A stretch of 64,000 nucleotides of DNA from Modestobacter sp. VKM Ac-2985 (GTDB lineage: Bacteria > Actinomycetota > Actinomycetes > Mycobacteriales > Geodermatophilaceae). Below, one piece after another: positions 48,609 through 57,233 of the stretch (positions are counted from its first letter, which is position 1; every line of letters begins with the position of its first letter). The stretch lies in assembly GCF_026967925.1 (NCBI RefSeq), contig NZ_JAPVBI010000003.1, forward strand, positions 251,070 to 315,069, given 5' to 3'. Position numbers and translations under genes: made by a program. The notes beneath the pieces were generated by a model. The model was not told where the DNA came from and made no database searches. It saw nothing but the letters and a program-made list of their open reading frames with translations.

Positions 48609-51227
48609 TCACTCGGCGGGGACGTCGGGCGGGATCCGCTTCGGCCCGGCCTCGGCCGGCCGCGGCCGGTCCTGTGGGTGCAGCCGGACGGCGATGAGAG
48701 CCACGTCGTCGTCTGGTGTGCCCGGGAGCATGCGGGCGAGGACCGTGTCGCACAGCTCGTCGAGGTCTGAGCCGGCGAGTTCGACCAGGACTGCCCGCAG
48801 CTGTGCGGTGCCGGTGTCGAGGTCCTGGTCTCGACGCTCGACCAGCCCGTCGGTGTACAGCAGGAGGACGCTGTCCCGCCCGACCTCGACCTGCGACTCC
48901 CGTCGCGCGGTGGACGGGTCGACGCCCAGCATCAGGTCAGCGCGGTCGTGGGCCAGGGTCTCCACGCGCCCGTCTGGATGGATCACCATCGGTGGCGGAT
49001 GCCCGGCGTTGGACCAGCGCACCCGGGTCGTGCCGGCTCCCCGTTCCTGGTCCGTCTGCTCCAGCCTGGCGACCGCAGCGGTGGCCAGGATGTGTGACTG
49101 CAGGGTCTCCATCACCTGGTCGGCCTGGCTCAGCACCGTGGCAGGTCCGTCGTGGTCATGGGCGCCCAGGGTGCGCACGATGGTGCGCAGCTGCCCCATC
49201 GCCGCCGCCGCCTCAGTGTCGTGGCCGGCGACGTCCCCGATGGCGAGCACCACCGCCCCGTCGGGTTGGAGGAACGCGTCATAGAAGTCCCCACCGACCT
49301 GCGCGGCCTGGGAAGCCGGCACGTAACGCACCACGATCTGCCCGTGGTCGGGCTGCGGGGGTGCGGTGAGCAGGGACCGCTGCAGTCCCTCGGCCACGTC
49401 ACGCTGCTGCCGGTACAGCCGGGCGTTGTCCAGCACCAGACCGGCGCGGTCGGCGATGTTCCGCGCGGTGACCAGGTCCTCGGGGGCGAACGCGCCACGG
49501 GCGGTGCCGTTGGCCAGGGTGAGCAGCCCCACCGGGCCGTCGCGCCCGGGCAACGGCAGGACGGCGACGGCCTCGGGGGCCAGGTCGGCGAGCAGGTCAC
49601 GCACCGGGCCGGCAGTGATCATCGGCAGCACCTGCGCGGTCGCACCGGAGTCGACGAGCTGCATCTGCCCGCTGGTCAGCGCGCGGACGAGGACGGAGTC
49701 GTCATCCAGCGAGCTCGACCACGCCTCGGCGTAGGCGGAGGTGGTGTCCCGACGATCGGGGTCGGTGTGCCAGCACGCCGCCGTGCGCATCCCGCGACGG
49801 GAGCCGGCGGCCCGGTCGTCCTCGCTGCTGGTCACGATGCACCAGTCGGCGACCGCTGGGACGACCAGTTGCGCCAGCCGCTGCGCGGCGTCGTCGCCGT
49901 CCAGGGTCGCCGACAGGTCCTCGGTGATGCGGGACAGCAGCTGCTCCCGGGCAGCCACCTGCTCGGCCTGCTGCTGGGCCACCACGCGGGAGGTGATGTC
50001 GACGAAGTGCAGCACCAGGCCCGACGGGCTGGGCACCGCTCTCACCTCCACCCAGATGTTCAGCGGTCTGGGGTAGTGGGCATCGAAGACGACCGGCTGT
50101 CCGGTGGCCGCGGCGGTCCGGTAGTTCCGGTCGAAGACGCTCCCCACCCCGGCGGGGAACACCTCCCACATGTTCTGACCGAGCATCTGCCGCCGCGGGA
50201 GGCCGAGGATGCGCTCGGCCTCACGATTGACGTGGGTCATCACCCAGTCGGTGTCCAGTGCGATGAACCCGACAGCCATCTCGTCCACGATCTGCGCCGC
50301 CCGCTCCTGCGGCTCGCGGGTCGAGGTGCTGTCGTGCACCACGCCGACCAGCCGCCGACCCGACTCCCCGTCGTCACCGACCACCTCGCCGCGGGCGGCG
50401 ACCCACCGGTGCGAGCCGTCGGCCAGGGCGATGCGGTACTCCGCTTCGTACGTGCCGCCGGCCTCGACGGCGTGCCGCACCCGGGCGACGACGTCGTCGA
50501 CGTCGTCGGGGTGGACGTGGGCGTAGACGTCATCCGGGCGACCGGAGAACGAGGCCCGGTCCATCCCCGACAGCTCCAGCAGGCGGTCGTCGACGGTCAG
50601 TGCACCGGAACCCAGGTCCAAGGCGAAGGTGCCCACCTGTCCGGCGTCCAGAGCCAGCGTCCACACCGACCGGTCGGCGTCCTGCTCCGCCCGGAGCTCC
50701 CGCGCCTCGGCCGCGGCCACCGCGGTGCGGTGCTGGGCCTGGCGCAGCTGCAGCTCCGAGCTGCACGCCCCGGCCAGGTCGGTGAGCACCGCCAGGTCCT
50801 CATCCGTCCAGGTACGTGGCTCGCTGTCGATGGCGCACAACGACCCCACGACCACACCGTCGGCGTCGGTCAGCGGGATCCCGGCGTAGGCGATGACGTG
50901 GAGGTCGGGGATCGCCAGGTTGTCCGCGACCAGCGGGTCGATGCGAGCGTCGGCGATCACCAGCGGCTCGCCCGATCGGACCACGTGCTGGCAGAACGAG
51001 TGGCTCAGCGGAGTGCATCGCGTCGATTGCCACGGTTCGGGCAGCCCGATCGCTCCGGGGAACACCTGCTCGTGCGCCGACACCATCGTGACCAGCGAGA
51101 CCGGCACGCCCAGCTGCCGGCGGACCAGCCGGGCGAACCGCTCGAACGCCGGATCAGATGCCGCAGGCAGGGAGGAGGTCAGAGGCAGCGAGCCGGTCAC
51201 GCGTCCCCTTCGCGGGCGGACACCCAT
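48609..51227 (-). CDS. PAS/GAF sensor PP2C-type phosphatase (SpoIIE/RsbU-like)
   Basis: 872 residues from ATG 51227 (an internal GTG ten codons later is possible). Domain order: GAF (about 20-165, with PLSHSFCQHVVRSGEPLVIADAR), PAS (about 195-310, ending EYRIALADGSHRWVAARG), a second PAS (about 320-430), a second GAF (about 455-620) and the SpoIIE phosphatase (about 640-860, with VGGDFYDAFLQPDG, AIGDVAGHDTEAAAAMGQLR and SNAGHPPPMVI). The metal-binding Asp residues of the PP2C fold are present. It should dephosphorylate an anti-anti-sigma factor. The anti-sigma kinase gene is directly upstream; no STAS or sigma gene is in the window. Confidence 0.92.
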   Translation of the reverse strand: MGVRPRRGRVTGSLPLTSSLPAASDPAFERFARLVRRQLGVPVSLVTMVSAHEQVFPGAIGLPEPWQSTRCTPLSHSFCQHVVRSGEPLVIADARIDPLVADNLAIPDLHVIAYAGIPLTDADGVVVGSLCAIDSEPRTWTDEDLAVLTDLAGACSSELQLRQAQHRTAVAAAEARELRAEQDADRSVWTLALDAGQVGTFALDLGSGALTVDDRLLELSGMDRASFSGRPDDVYAHVHPDDVDDVVARVRHAVEAGGTYEAEYRIALADGSHRWVAARGEVVGDDGESGRRLVGVVHDSTSTREPQERAAQIVDEMAVGFIALDTDWVMTHVNREAERILGLPRRQMLGQNMWEVFPAGVGSVFDRNYRTAAATGQPVVFDAHYPRPLNIWVEVRAVPSPSGLVLHFVDITSRVVAQQQAEQVAAREQLLSRITEDLSATLDGDDAAQRLAQLVVPAVADWCIVTSSEDDRAAGSRRGMRTAACWHTDPDRRDTTSAYAEAWSSSLDDDSVLVRALTSGQMQLVDSGATAQVLPMITAGPVRDLLADLAPEAVAVLPLPGRDGPVGLLTLANGTARGAFAPEDLVTARNIADRAGLVLDNARLYRQQRDVAEGLQRSLLTAPPQPDHGQIVVRYVPASQAAQVGGDFYDAFLQPDGAVVLAIGDVAGHDTEAAAAMGQLRTIVRTLGAHDHDGPATVLSQADQVMETLQSHILATAAVARLEQTDQERGAGTTRVRWSNAGHPPPMVIHPDGRVETLAHDRADLMLGVDPSTARRESQVEVGRDSVLLLYTDGLVERRDQDLDTGTAQLRAVLVELAGSDLDELCDTVLARMLPGTPDDDVALIAVRLHPQDRPRPAEAGPKRIPPDVPAE

Positions 51228-51387
51228 CAGCCGACGTCCCGTTCACTTGGCTGTGACGTTACCGGCACGATCAAGCCGCTGGACCGTCGGTCAGCAGGGG
51301 ACTGGCCGAGGGCTCCGTGGTCCTGGGTGGCGGCCGTTTGCGCTTTCGGCCTCATGGACGGCGGTGCTGGGCCCGCCGTCCATGACC

Positions 51388-51927
51388 TCAGGCGGCGGTG
51401 TCCACGGTCACGTAGGCCCACACGTGCTTGCGGTCTGCCGTGACCGACCAGCCGTAGTCACCGCACAGTCGAGAGATGAGGTGCAGGCCGAGGCCACCGA
51501 AGGCCGGGTCCCGGTCCACCGCCGGGGTCGGCGCATGGTCAGGCGCGGCGTCGGTGACGTCGATCAGCCAGCCGTTGCCTGCGGCAGTGACCGCTGCCTG
51601 AACCGGCGGCTGCCCGTGTCTGAAGCCATTGGACGCGAGTTCCTCGTAGGCCAGCAGCAGGCACTCGACGTCCTCGGCGATGTCACCCGGTGGCACGCCC
51701 GCGCCCAGGACATTGGCTCGAAGGTCCATCCGCGAGCGGGTCAGGTCGGCGACCTGGTGCAGGTCCCAGGCCCACGGCGGTAGTTGATCTCGGAGAGGAT
51801 CCGGGAGTGCTCGTTCCGACCAGACCGGTGCATCCATGTGTCCACGCGCTCCAGATCCCACGACGTGGTGGGAGTTCATCCGACGAGAGAGCCAGTCCAA
51901 GCTCCCCGAGCCGTAGGCTTGACTCAT
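51388..51927 (-). CDS. Anti-sigma-type ATP-binding kinase (RsbW/HATPase_c_2)
   Basis: 179 residues from ATG 51927. The GHKL fold is visible: LLLAYEELASNGFRHGQPPV (N box), WLIDVTDAAPDHAPTP (G1, DxxP-like) and DPAFGGLGLHLISRLCGDYGWSV (G2). The first 45 residues are extra. RsbW-type proteins bind a sigma factor or phosphorylate an anti-anti-sigma factor. It lies 160 nt upstream of the SpoIIE phosphatase on the same strand, forming a partner-switching pair. The output sigma factor must be elsewhere. Confidence 0.88.
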   Translation of the reverse strand: MSQAYGSGSLDWLSRRMNSHHVVGSGARGHMDAPVWSERALPDPLRDQLPPWAWDLHQVADLTRSRMDLRANVLGAGVPPGDIAEDVECLLLAYEELASNGFRHGQPPVQAAVTAAGNGWLIDVTDAAPDHAPTPAVDRDPAFGGLGLHLISRLCGDYGWSVTADRKHVWAYVTVDTAA

Positions 51928-52205
51928 CGGCTGCTCGCCGTCGGTAGCTGCGACGTTACGCCTTTCTGCTCTGGGTGGCCCGCCGCATCGGATCGACCAC
52001 CGGTCACTCGGACCCATCCAGAACGCCGACGCGGTCCCCGACTCCATGAGAGGGCAGAACCGTGCCGGCGCATCCGGCATGCCGACCTCCGTACCGCGTC
52101 GCGGAGTCCAGCCCGGGCCACCAGCAGTCCAGCCGTCGCCGACAGGCTGAGGAAGGACACCGCAGCCAGGTCGAAGTCCACCGCCGGCGCTCTCATCCGC
52201 GAGTC

Positions 52206-52405
52206 GGGCCGGACGGCGGCGGGCGCGCTGCCGCCCGCACCCCCAGGCTCCCCGCCCCAGGGCCCGGGCACAGGGGGCACTCGTCCTGCCTGCCTGGGAC
52301 GTTGGCCCCTGCCCGGCGGCGCTGCGGGCCGTGATCGTCGACCCCACAACGCCCCACCGTCGAAACGGAGAACGCCATGAAGGCCGCCGTCGTCACCGAG
52401 CTCGG
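52206..52405 (+). repeat. Duplicated promoter block, copy B (in front of the intact alcohol dehydrogenase)
   Basis: Homologous to 48316-48510; see the shared landmarks there. Upstream of it (51928-52205) I see no intact gene. A short minus-strand frame starting at 52181 (VDFDLAAVSFLSLSATAGLL) resembles in place and character the membrane segment of the stress protein that abuts copy A, so it may be its degraded counterpart; this part is weak. Confidence 0.8.
52296..52309. promoter_or_regulatory. DosR/DevR-like dyad
   Basis: GGGACGTTGGCCCC, one base from the perfect dyad at 48399, 68 nt upstream of the alcohol dehydrogenase start. Confidence 0.5.
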
Positions 52406-53387
52406 TGCCCCCCTCCAGGTGCAGGACGTGCCCGTCCCGCAGCCGGGGCCGGGGCAGGTGCTGGTCCGGATGGAGGCCAGCGGGCTCTGCCACACCGACA
52501 TCCACGCCGCCCGCGGGGACTGGCCGGTCAAGCCCACTCCCCCGTTCATCCCCGGGCACGAGGGCATCGGCGTCGTGGAGGAGGTCGGCGCGGGCGTGAC
52601 CTCTCGGGCCATCGGTGACCGCGTCGCGATCGCCTGGCTGGGGTCGGCCTGCGGGCACTGCCGGCACTGCATCGGCGGCTGGGAGACCCTGTGCGAGTCC
52701 CAGCAGAACTCCGGCTACTCCGTCGACGGGGCGCTGGCCGAGTACGCCGTCGTCGCCGCCGACTTCGCCACCCCCGTCCCCGAGGGTGTCTCCAGCCTCG
52801 ACGCCGCGCCGTTGACCTGCGCCGGCGTCACCACCTACAAGGCGATCAAGGTCGCCGGCGTCGCGCCGGCCGAGACCGTCGCCGTCTTCGGCATCGGCGG
52901 ACTCGGACACCTGGCCCTGCAGTACGCCCGGATCGCCGGCGGCTTCGTCATCGCCGTCGACGTCCAGGACGACAAGCTGCAGATGGCCCGCGAGCTCGGC
53001 GCCGACGAGGTCGTCAACGCCGCCACCACCGACCCCGTCGCCGCGATCCAGGCCCTCGGCGGCGCCGACGTCGCCGTCGCCCTCGCCGCCGCACCGGCCT
53101 CCTTCGACCAGGCCTATCGGTCGCTGCGGCGCGGCGGCCGGCTGGTCTGCGTGGCCCTGCCGGCCGACGGCACCATGCAGCTGCCCATCTTCGACACCGT
53201 GCTCGCCGGCAAGTCCGTCATCGGCTCCATCGTCGGCACCCGCAACGACCTCGCCGACGTCTTCGCCCTGCACGCCGCCGGCCGCACGACGGTCGTCACC
53301 GCCGACCGCAAGCTCGACGACGTCAACGAGGCGATGGCCGACGTGCTCTCCGGGCACGTCCCCGCCCGCATCGTCTTCCAGTTCTGA
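52377..53387 (+). CDS. adhP: Zinc-dependent alcohol dehydrogenase (AdhP-like)
   Basis: 336 residues from ATG 52377 with CGGAGAAC upstream. Catalytic zinc site: C in ASGLCHTDIH and H-E in IPGHEGIGVV. Structural zinc cysteines: ACGHCRHCIGGWETLC. Coenzyme motif: VFGIGGLGHLALQYAR. Length and motifs match AdhP/AdhA-type NAD-dependent ethanol dehydrogenases. In a dormancy setting it could reoxidise NADH by reducing acetaldehyde. A DosR-like dyad sits in its promoter, and a broken copy of its 5' end lies 3.9 kb upstream. Confidence 0.95.
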   Translation: MKAAVVTELGAPLQVQDVPVPQPGPGQVLVRMEASGLCHTDIHAARGDWPVKPTPPFIPGHEGIGVVEEVGAGVTSRAIGDRVAIAWLGSACGHCRHCIGGWETLCESQQNSGYSVDGALAEYAVVAADFATPVPEGVSSLDAAPLTCAGVTTYKAIKVAGVAPAETVAVFGIGGLGHLALQYARIAGGFVIAVDVQDDKLQMARELGADEVVNAATTDPVAAIQALGGADVAVALAAAPASFDQAYRSLRRGGRLVCVALPADGTMQLPIFDTVLAGKSVIGSIVGTRNDLADVFALHAAGRTTVVTADRKLDDVNEAMADVLSGHVPARIVFQF

Positions 53388-53423
53388 CCCGCGGCTCCCC
53401 CGCCGGGCGCCGTCGGGCGCCGG

Positions 53424-53975
53424 TCAGTCGCTCAGCAGTCGGCGCACGGATGCCCGGACCGACCACCGGGCCACCCGCAGTGGGACGGCGGCCGCCGCGA
53501 CCGCCAGGTGGGCACCCCACCGCAGCAGGTCGCCGTACTCGGCCGGGGGCGCGTGCCGGGTCGGCGCAGGCGGGGGTGCCGGGGACGACGCGGGGGCGGC
53601 AGCGGGCGCCGGGGCAGCCGGCCGTTCGGGGACGAGCAGGTCGAACGCCGTCCGCCGCCGCGGGTCCCGGAGGGAGGCGAACGACGGGATCGTCGGCGCG
53701 TCCGGCGACTCCTCCTCGACCGGCTCGGGCAGGGGCTGGACCTGCTCCTGCGCGGCGCGGCCGGAGCCGGTGGACGGTTCGGGCACGACGGCGCGGATCG
53801 CGGCGATCGACCCGGGACCCAGTCCGGCGATCCCGGCCAGCTCCGACCGCGTGAGCGCCGCCAGGTCGGCGACGCTGTCGACCCCCGCCCGGTTGAGCGC
53901 GGTCACCGCCCGGGGAGGCAGGCCCAGCTCGCGGACGGTGCTCCCGGGCACATCGCGCGATGACCTGTTCGACAT
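53424..53975 (-). CDS. Helix-hairpin-helix (RNA polymerase alpha-CTD-like) domain protein
   Basis: 183 residues from ATG 53975. Residues 15-66 (VRELGLPPRAVTALNRAGVDSVADLAALTRSELAGIAGLGPGSIAAI) form the fold found in the RNA polymerase alpha C-terminal domain and related HhH DNA-binding proteins. The rest is a Pro/Ala/Glu-rich linker and a C-terminal Arg/Ala-rich amphipathic helix (GAHLAVAAAAVPLRVARWSVRASVRRLL). It may bind DNA or RNA polymerase; the partner is unknown. It converges with the alcohol dehydrogenase gene. Confidence 0.7.
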   Translation of the reverse strand: MSNRSSRDVPGSTVRELGLPPRAVTALNRAGVDSVADLAALTRSELAGIAGLGPGSIAAIRAVVPEPSTGSGRAAQEQVQPLPEPVEEESPDAPTIPSFASLRDPRRRTAFDLLVPERPAAPAPAAAPASSPAPPPAPTRHAPPAEYGDLLRWGAHLAVAAAAVPLRVARWSVRASVRRLLSD

Positions 53976-54091
53976 GGGCCCAACGTATCGCCCACACCTC
54001 CCGAGGGCGGCGGCACGGCAGGCGGGACCCCGCCACAGCGGGGGTTCGTCTCCGGATCGCCGTCCGGGCGGTGTCCTGTCACCCTGTCCCG

Positions 54092-54799
54092 GTGACCCGG
54101 GTCGAGCGCGAGACCGTCCAGCGGACCGCGAGCGTGCGGTCCTACGCCGGCCACTCCGTGCACGCCGCACCGGGGGTGCACGAGTACGCGGTGACCCTGG
54201 TGCAGGCCGCCCTCCCGCAGGGCGGCCGGGTGCTGGAGGTCGGGGCCGGGTGCGGCGCGCTGGCGCTGCGGCTGAGGGACGCCGGCTTCGACGTGGTGCC
54301 GACCGACCTCGAGCCGCCGCACGACTGGATCACCCGGCTGGACCTGGACCACCCCGAGCTGACCGAGGAGACCCGGGGTCCCTTCGACATCGTCGTCTGC
54401 GTCGAGACGCTGGAGCACGTGGAGAACCCGCGGCAGGTGCTCCGGTCGATCCGGTCGATGCTGCGGGTCGGGGACCGGCTGCTGGTCAGCACCCCGAACG
54501 TCACGCACCCGCACTCGCTGCTGAAGACGGTGCTGCGGGGCGCGCCGGTGTTCTTCGGGCCCGGGCACTACTACCAGCCCGGACACATCACCCTGCTCCC
54601 CGACTGGATGCTGACCGAGCACGTCCGGCAGGCCGGGTTCGACCAGCTGGAGGTCCGGACCGCCGGCTCGATGGAGTACCACGGGCTCCGCCGCCTGGCC
54701 CACCGGGTGGAGCTGGCCCTCCTCCGGCTCGTCGGACTCCGGGCGCACCCCGCGGACGGCGAGGGCGTCTGCGTGTTCGTCACCGCGGTCGCCGTCTGA
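54092..54799 (+). CDS. Class I SAM-dependent methyltransferase
   Basis: 235 residues from GTG 54092. Motif I is VLEVGAGCGALALRL, the acidic residue after strand 2 is in VPTDLEPP, and the post-I/motif IV region is FDIVVCVETLEHVENPRQVLRSI, the Methyltransf_11/23 pattern. The substrate is unknown. It is divergent from the HhH gene (116 nt apart) and 119 nt before the FAD oxidase gene, so it is probably a separate transcription unit. Confidence 0.85.
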   Translation: MTRVERETVQRTASVRSYAGHSVHAAPGVHEYAVTLVQAALPQGGRVLEVGAGCGALALRLRDAGFDVVPTDLEPPHDWITRLDLDHPELTEETRGPFDIVVCVETLEHVENPRQVLRSIRSMLRVGDRLLVSTPNVTHPHSLLKTVLRGAPVFFGPGHYYQPGHITLLPDWMLTEHVRQAGFDQLEVRTAGSMEYHGLRRLAHRVELALLRLVGLRAHPADGEGVCVFVTAVAV

Positions 54800-54918
54800 C
54801 GTCCCGGGGGGTCGGCCGGGCGCCGGCTGGCTGCTGTCCCAGGCCCGTGGCGCACCCGGACGCAGACCCGTAACACCGCCGACCTCCGGGTGAGACGCCC
54901 GGCCGCGATCCTCGGCCG

Positions 54919-56319
54919 GTGACCCTCACCGACCTCGGCTCCGAGAACCCGCTCCAGGCCTTCGACGGCCTCCTGGGCGCCGGGCGGGTGATCCCCGGCG
55001 GGACGGAGGCCAGCGCCTACCTGCGCGACTTCTCCTGGTACTCCCCCGTCCTGGAGAACGCGCTCGCCGACACCACGGTGGACGCGGTCCTCCGGCCGAC
55101 GTCGGTCGAGGAGCTGCGCGCCTGCGTGGCCACCGCCGCCCGGCTCGGCGTGCCAGTGACCGTCCGCGGCGCCGGCACCGGCAACTACGGGCAGTCGCTG
55201 CCGCTGCAGCGCGGGGTGGTCATCGACGTCCGCGACGTCGCCGGCGTCCTGGAGGTCGCCCCCGGCCGGGTCTCCGTGCTCCCCGGCACGGTGGTGAAGG
55301 ACGCCGAGGACGCCGCGCTGGCCACCGGGCAGGAGCTGGCGGTCATGCCCAGCACCTACCGGATCTCCACCACCTCCGGGTTCGTCTCCGGCGGCTCGGG
55401 CGGCATCGGCGCCGCCGCGAACGGTGACCTGTGGGACGACAACATCCTGGCGGTCGAGCTGCTCACCGTGGAGGAGGAGCCACGCACGGTGCGGCTCGAG
55501 GGCGACGACGTCCGGCCGGTGCTGCACACCTACGGCACGATCGGCGTGCTCACCCGCGTGGAGATGCGCCTGGTCCCCGCACACGACTACACGCCGGTGA
55601 TCGTCGCCTTCCGGGACTTCCCGACCCTGGCCGCCTTCGCCTTCGACCTGGTCGCCGGTGACCTGCACGTCCGGCTCTGCTCGGTGCACGAGGCGGCCGG
55701 TGCGGCGATGCTGACCCCGATCGCCTCGCTCTACGAGGCCGGTGAGGACGTCGCCCTGCTCTGGGTGGACAGCGGCGACGTCCCCGCCCTCCGGGACCGG
55801 GTGGCCGCAGCGGGCGGTCGGGCGATCGACTGGACCGCCAAGCCGCACATCAGCCAGTTCCCGTTCAGCCACACCATCCTGTGGGCCCGCAAGGCCGAGC
55901 CGACGTCGTCCTGGCTGCAGTGCGAGTACGCCAGCGACCGGGCCGGGTTCCTGACCCAGGTCGCCGCGCTGCGCGACCGGTACCCCGGGGTGTTCCTCCA
56001 GCACGTGGAGTTCGCGACCTCCGCCGGGCGCACCCGGCCGCTGGGCATCACCCCGCTGGTCGGCCTCGGCGACCACGAGGAGTCGCTGGAGGAGCTGATC
56101 ACGTTCTGCCGTGACCTCGGGCTGATCGTGATGAACCCGCACAGCTACGTGGTGGAGGAGGGCGGCTTCGTCGGGGACACCGCACAGGTGGTGGCGCTGA
56201 AGACCTCCTGCGACCCGTTCGGCCTGCTCAACCCGGGCAAGCTCGGCGACAGCTTCTTCACCTCCCGGGGGCTCACCCCGCCGAGCACCCGGGCGGCCGC
56301 GACGCGCCGCGGCCGGTGA
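54919..56319 (+). CDS. FAD-binding oxidase/dehydrogenase (GlcD/D-lactate dehydrogenase type)
   Basis: 466 residues from GTG 54919. PCMH-type FAD domain: VDAVLRPTSVEELRACVATAARLGVPVTVRGAGTGNYGQ and SGFVSGGSGGIG. It lacks the RxGGHS histidine, so FAD is probably non-covalent. The C terminus CDPFGLLNPGKLGDSFF is the usual FAD-linked oxidase end. Likely oxidises a 2-hydroxy acid or similar. Its neighbours are a creatininase-family hydrolase and two amidohydrolases, so a role in breakdown of an N-heterocycle is plausible but unproven. A hairpin ends it against the convergent hydrolase gene. Confidence 0.85.
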   Translation: MTLTDLGSENPLQAFDGLLGAGRVIPGGTEASAYLRDFSWYSPVLENALADTTVDAVLRPTSVEELRACVATAARLGVPVTVRGAGTGNYGQSLPLQRGVVIDVRDVAGVLEVAPGRVSVLPGTVVKDAEDAALATGQELAVMPSTYRISTTSGFVSGGSGGIGAAANGDLWDDNILAVELLTVEEEPRTVRLEGDDVRPVLHTYGTIGVLTRVEMRLVPAHDYTPVIVAFRDFPTLAAFAFDLVAGDLHVRLCSVHEAAGAAMLTPIASLYEAGEDVALLWVDSGDVPALRDRVAAAGGRAIDWTAKPHISQFPFSHTILWARKAEPTSSWLQCEYASDRAGFLTQVAALRDRYPGVFLQHVEFATSAGRTRPLGITPLVGLGDHEESLEELITFCRDLGLIVMNPHSYVVEEGGFVGDTAQVVALKTSCDPFGLLNPGKLGDSFFTSRGLTPPSTRAAATRRGR

Positions 56320-56329
56320 GGCCCGGGTC

Positions 56330-56352
56330 GGCGCACCCACGGGGGGTGCGCC
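56330..56352. terminator. Bidirectional terminator hairpin
   Basis: GGCGCACCC pairs with GGGTGCGCC around a 5-nt loop, extendable by GGGTC/GGCCC. It lies between the convergent FAD oxidase and creatininase-family genes. Confidence 0.65.
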
Positions 56353-56359
56353 GGCCCGC

Positions 56360-57142
56360 TCAGGCTGCCGGCGGGGTGGGGTCGAACCGCGCCACCTCGG
56401 CCAGCGCCTCCCCCAGGTAGGCCAGCATCCCCTCGACCCGCTCGGCCCCGGCTTCGGCGGTGGCCCCGCTGGCGTCCCCGATCACCCCGGCCGGGCCGAA
56501 GTCGTCGGAGGACCAGCCGAAGGAGACCGAGCCGCCGAACCGGACGTGCCGGTAGCCGGCCAGGTGTTCGGGCACCCAGCGGCCGGCCTGCGTCATGTCC
56601 ACCAGGTCCGGTCGCAGGTGCAGCATCACCGACGTCTCGTCGAAGCCACCGTGCACGCCCATCCCGAGCTCGCCGGCCGGGCTCTGCCCGCCCTGGTCGG
56701 CCGGTAGCCGCGGGTGCACGGTGAAGGTGCGCAGCCCGGTCTCCAGCCGGATGTCCCGGGCGGCGACCTGCAGCAGCGCGGAGTTGCCGCCGTGGCCGTT
56801 GAGGAACACCAGCCGGCGGGCCGGCGTCATGGCGACGCTGCGGCCCAGGTCGTGCAGCACCGCGGTGAGGGTGGCCGCCGACAGCCAGAAGGTGCCGGCC
56901 GACCAGGCGTGCTCGTTGGACTTGGTGTACGCCAGCGGCGGCAGCAGCCACAGGTCGAGCTCGTCGCCGAACCGCGCCACCGCGCGCTCGGCCAGCGACG
57001 CGGCGGTGATCAGGTCGGTGGCGACGGGCAGGTGCGGGCCGTGCTGCTCGATCGCGCCGACGGGCAGCACGAGCACGCTGTCCGGGCCGAGGGAGTCGCG
57101 GAGGACGGGGGCGGTGAGCTCGGTGAGCAGGCGGACGGTCAC
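56360..57142 (-). CDS. Creatininase-family amidohydrolase
   Basis: 260 residues from GTG 57142. Metal-binding signatures: VGAIEQHGPHLPVATD (Glu, His, Asp), NGHGGNSALL and HGGFDETSVML. These are the hallmarks of the creatininase fold, shared by creatinine amidohydrolase, FAPy deformylase and MftE. FAPy deformylase-type members act on opened purine or pyrimidine rings, which would fit the deaminases nearby. No mycofactocin genes are adjacent, so MftE is unlikely. It is divergent from the 8-oxoguanine deaminase-type gene (91 nt). Confidence 0.88.
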   Translation of the reverse strand: MTVRLLTELTAPVLRDSLGPDSVLVLPVGAIEQHGPHLPVATDLITAASLAERAVARFGDELDLWLLPPLAYTKSNEHAWSAGTFWLSAATLTAVLHDLGRSVAMTPARRLVFLNGHGGNSALLQVAARDIRLETGLRTFTVHPRLPADQGGQSPAGELGMGVHGGFDETSVMLHLRPDLVDMTQAGRWVPEHLAGYRHVRFGGSVSFGWSSDDFGPAGVIGDASGATAEAGAERVEGMLAYLGEALAEVARFDPTPPAA

Positions 57143-57233
57143 GGCCGCACGGTAGGGACGCCGCGTTGCCGCCGTGTGTCGCAGCGGCGACGGCCGGAAC
57201 CTGACCGGAACACCGGCCTGCCAGGGTCGGCCC

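Noticed and set aside
53387-53424. Hairpin from repeated GGGCGCCG between the alcohol dehydrogenase and HhH genes as a terminator
   Set aside because: The units are direct rather than clearly inverted repeats, so no stable stem could be drawn with confidence.
56360-57142. MftE (mycofactocin peptide hydrolase) for the creatininase-family protein
   Set aside because: No mftA, mftB, mftC or other mycofactocin genes are nearby; the neighbours are deaminases and a transporter.
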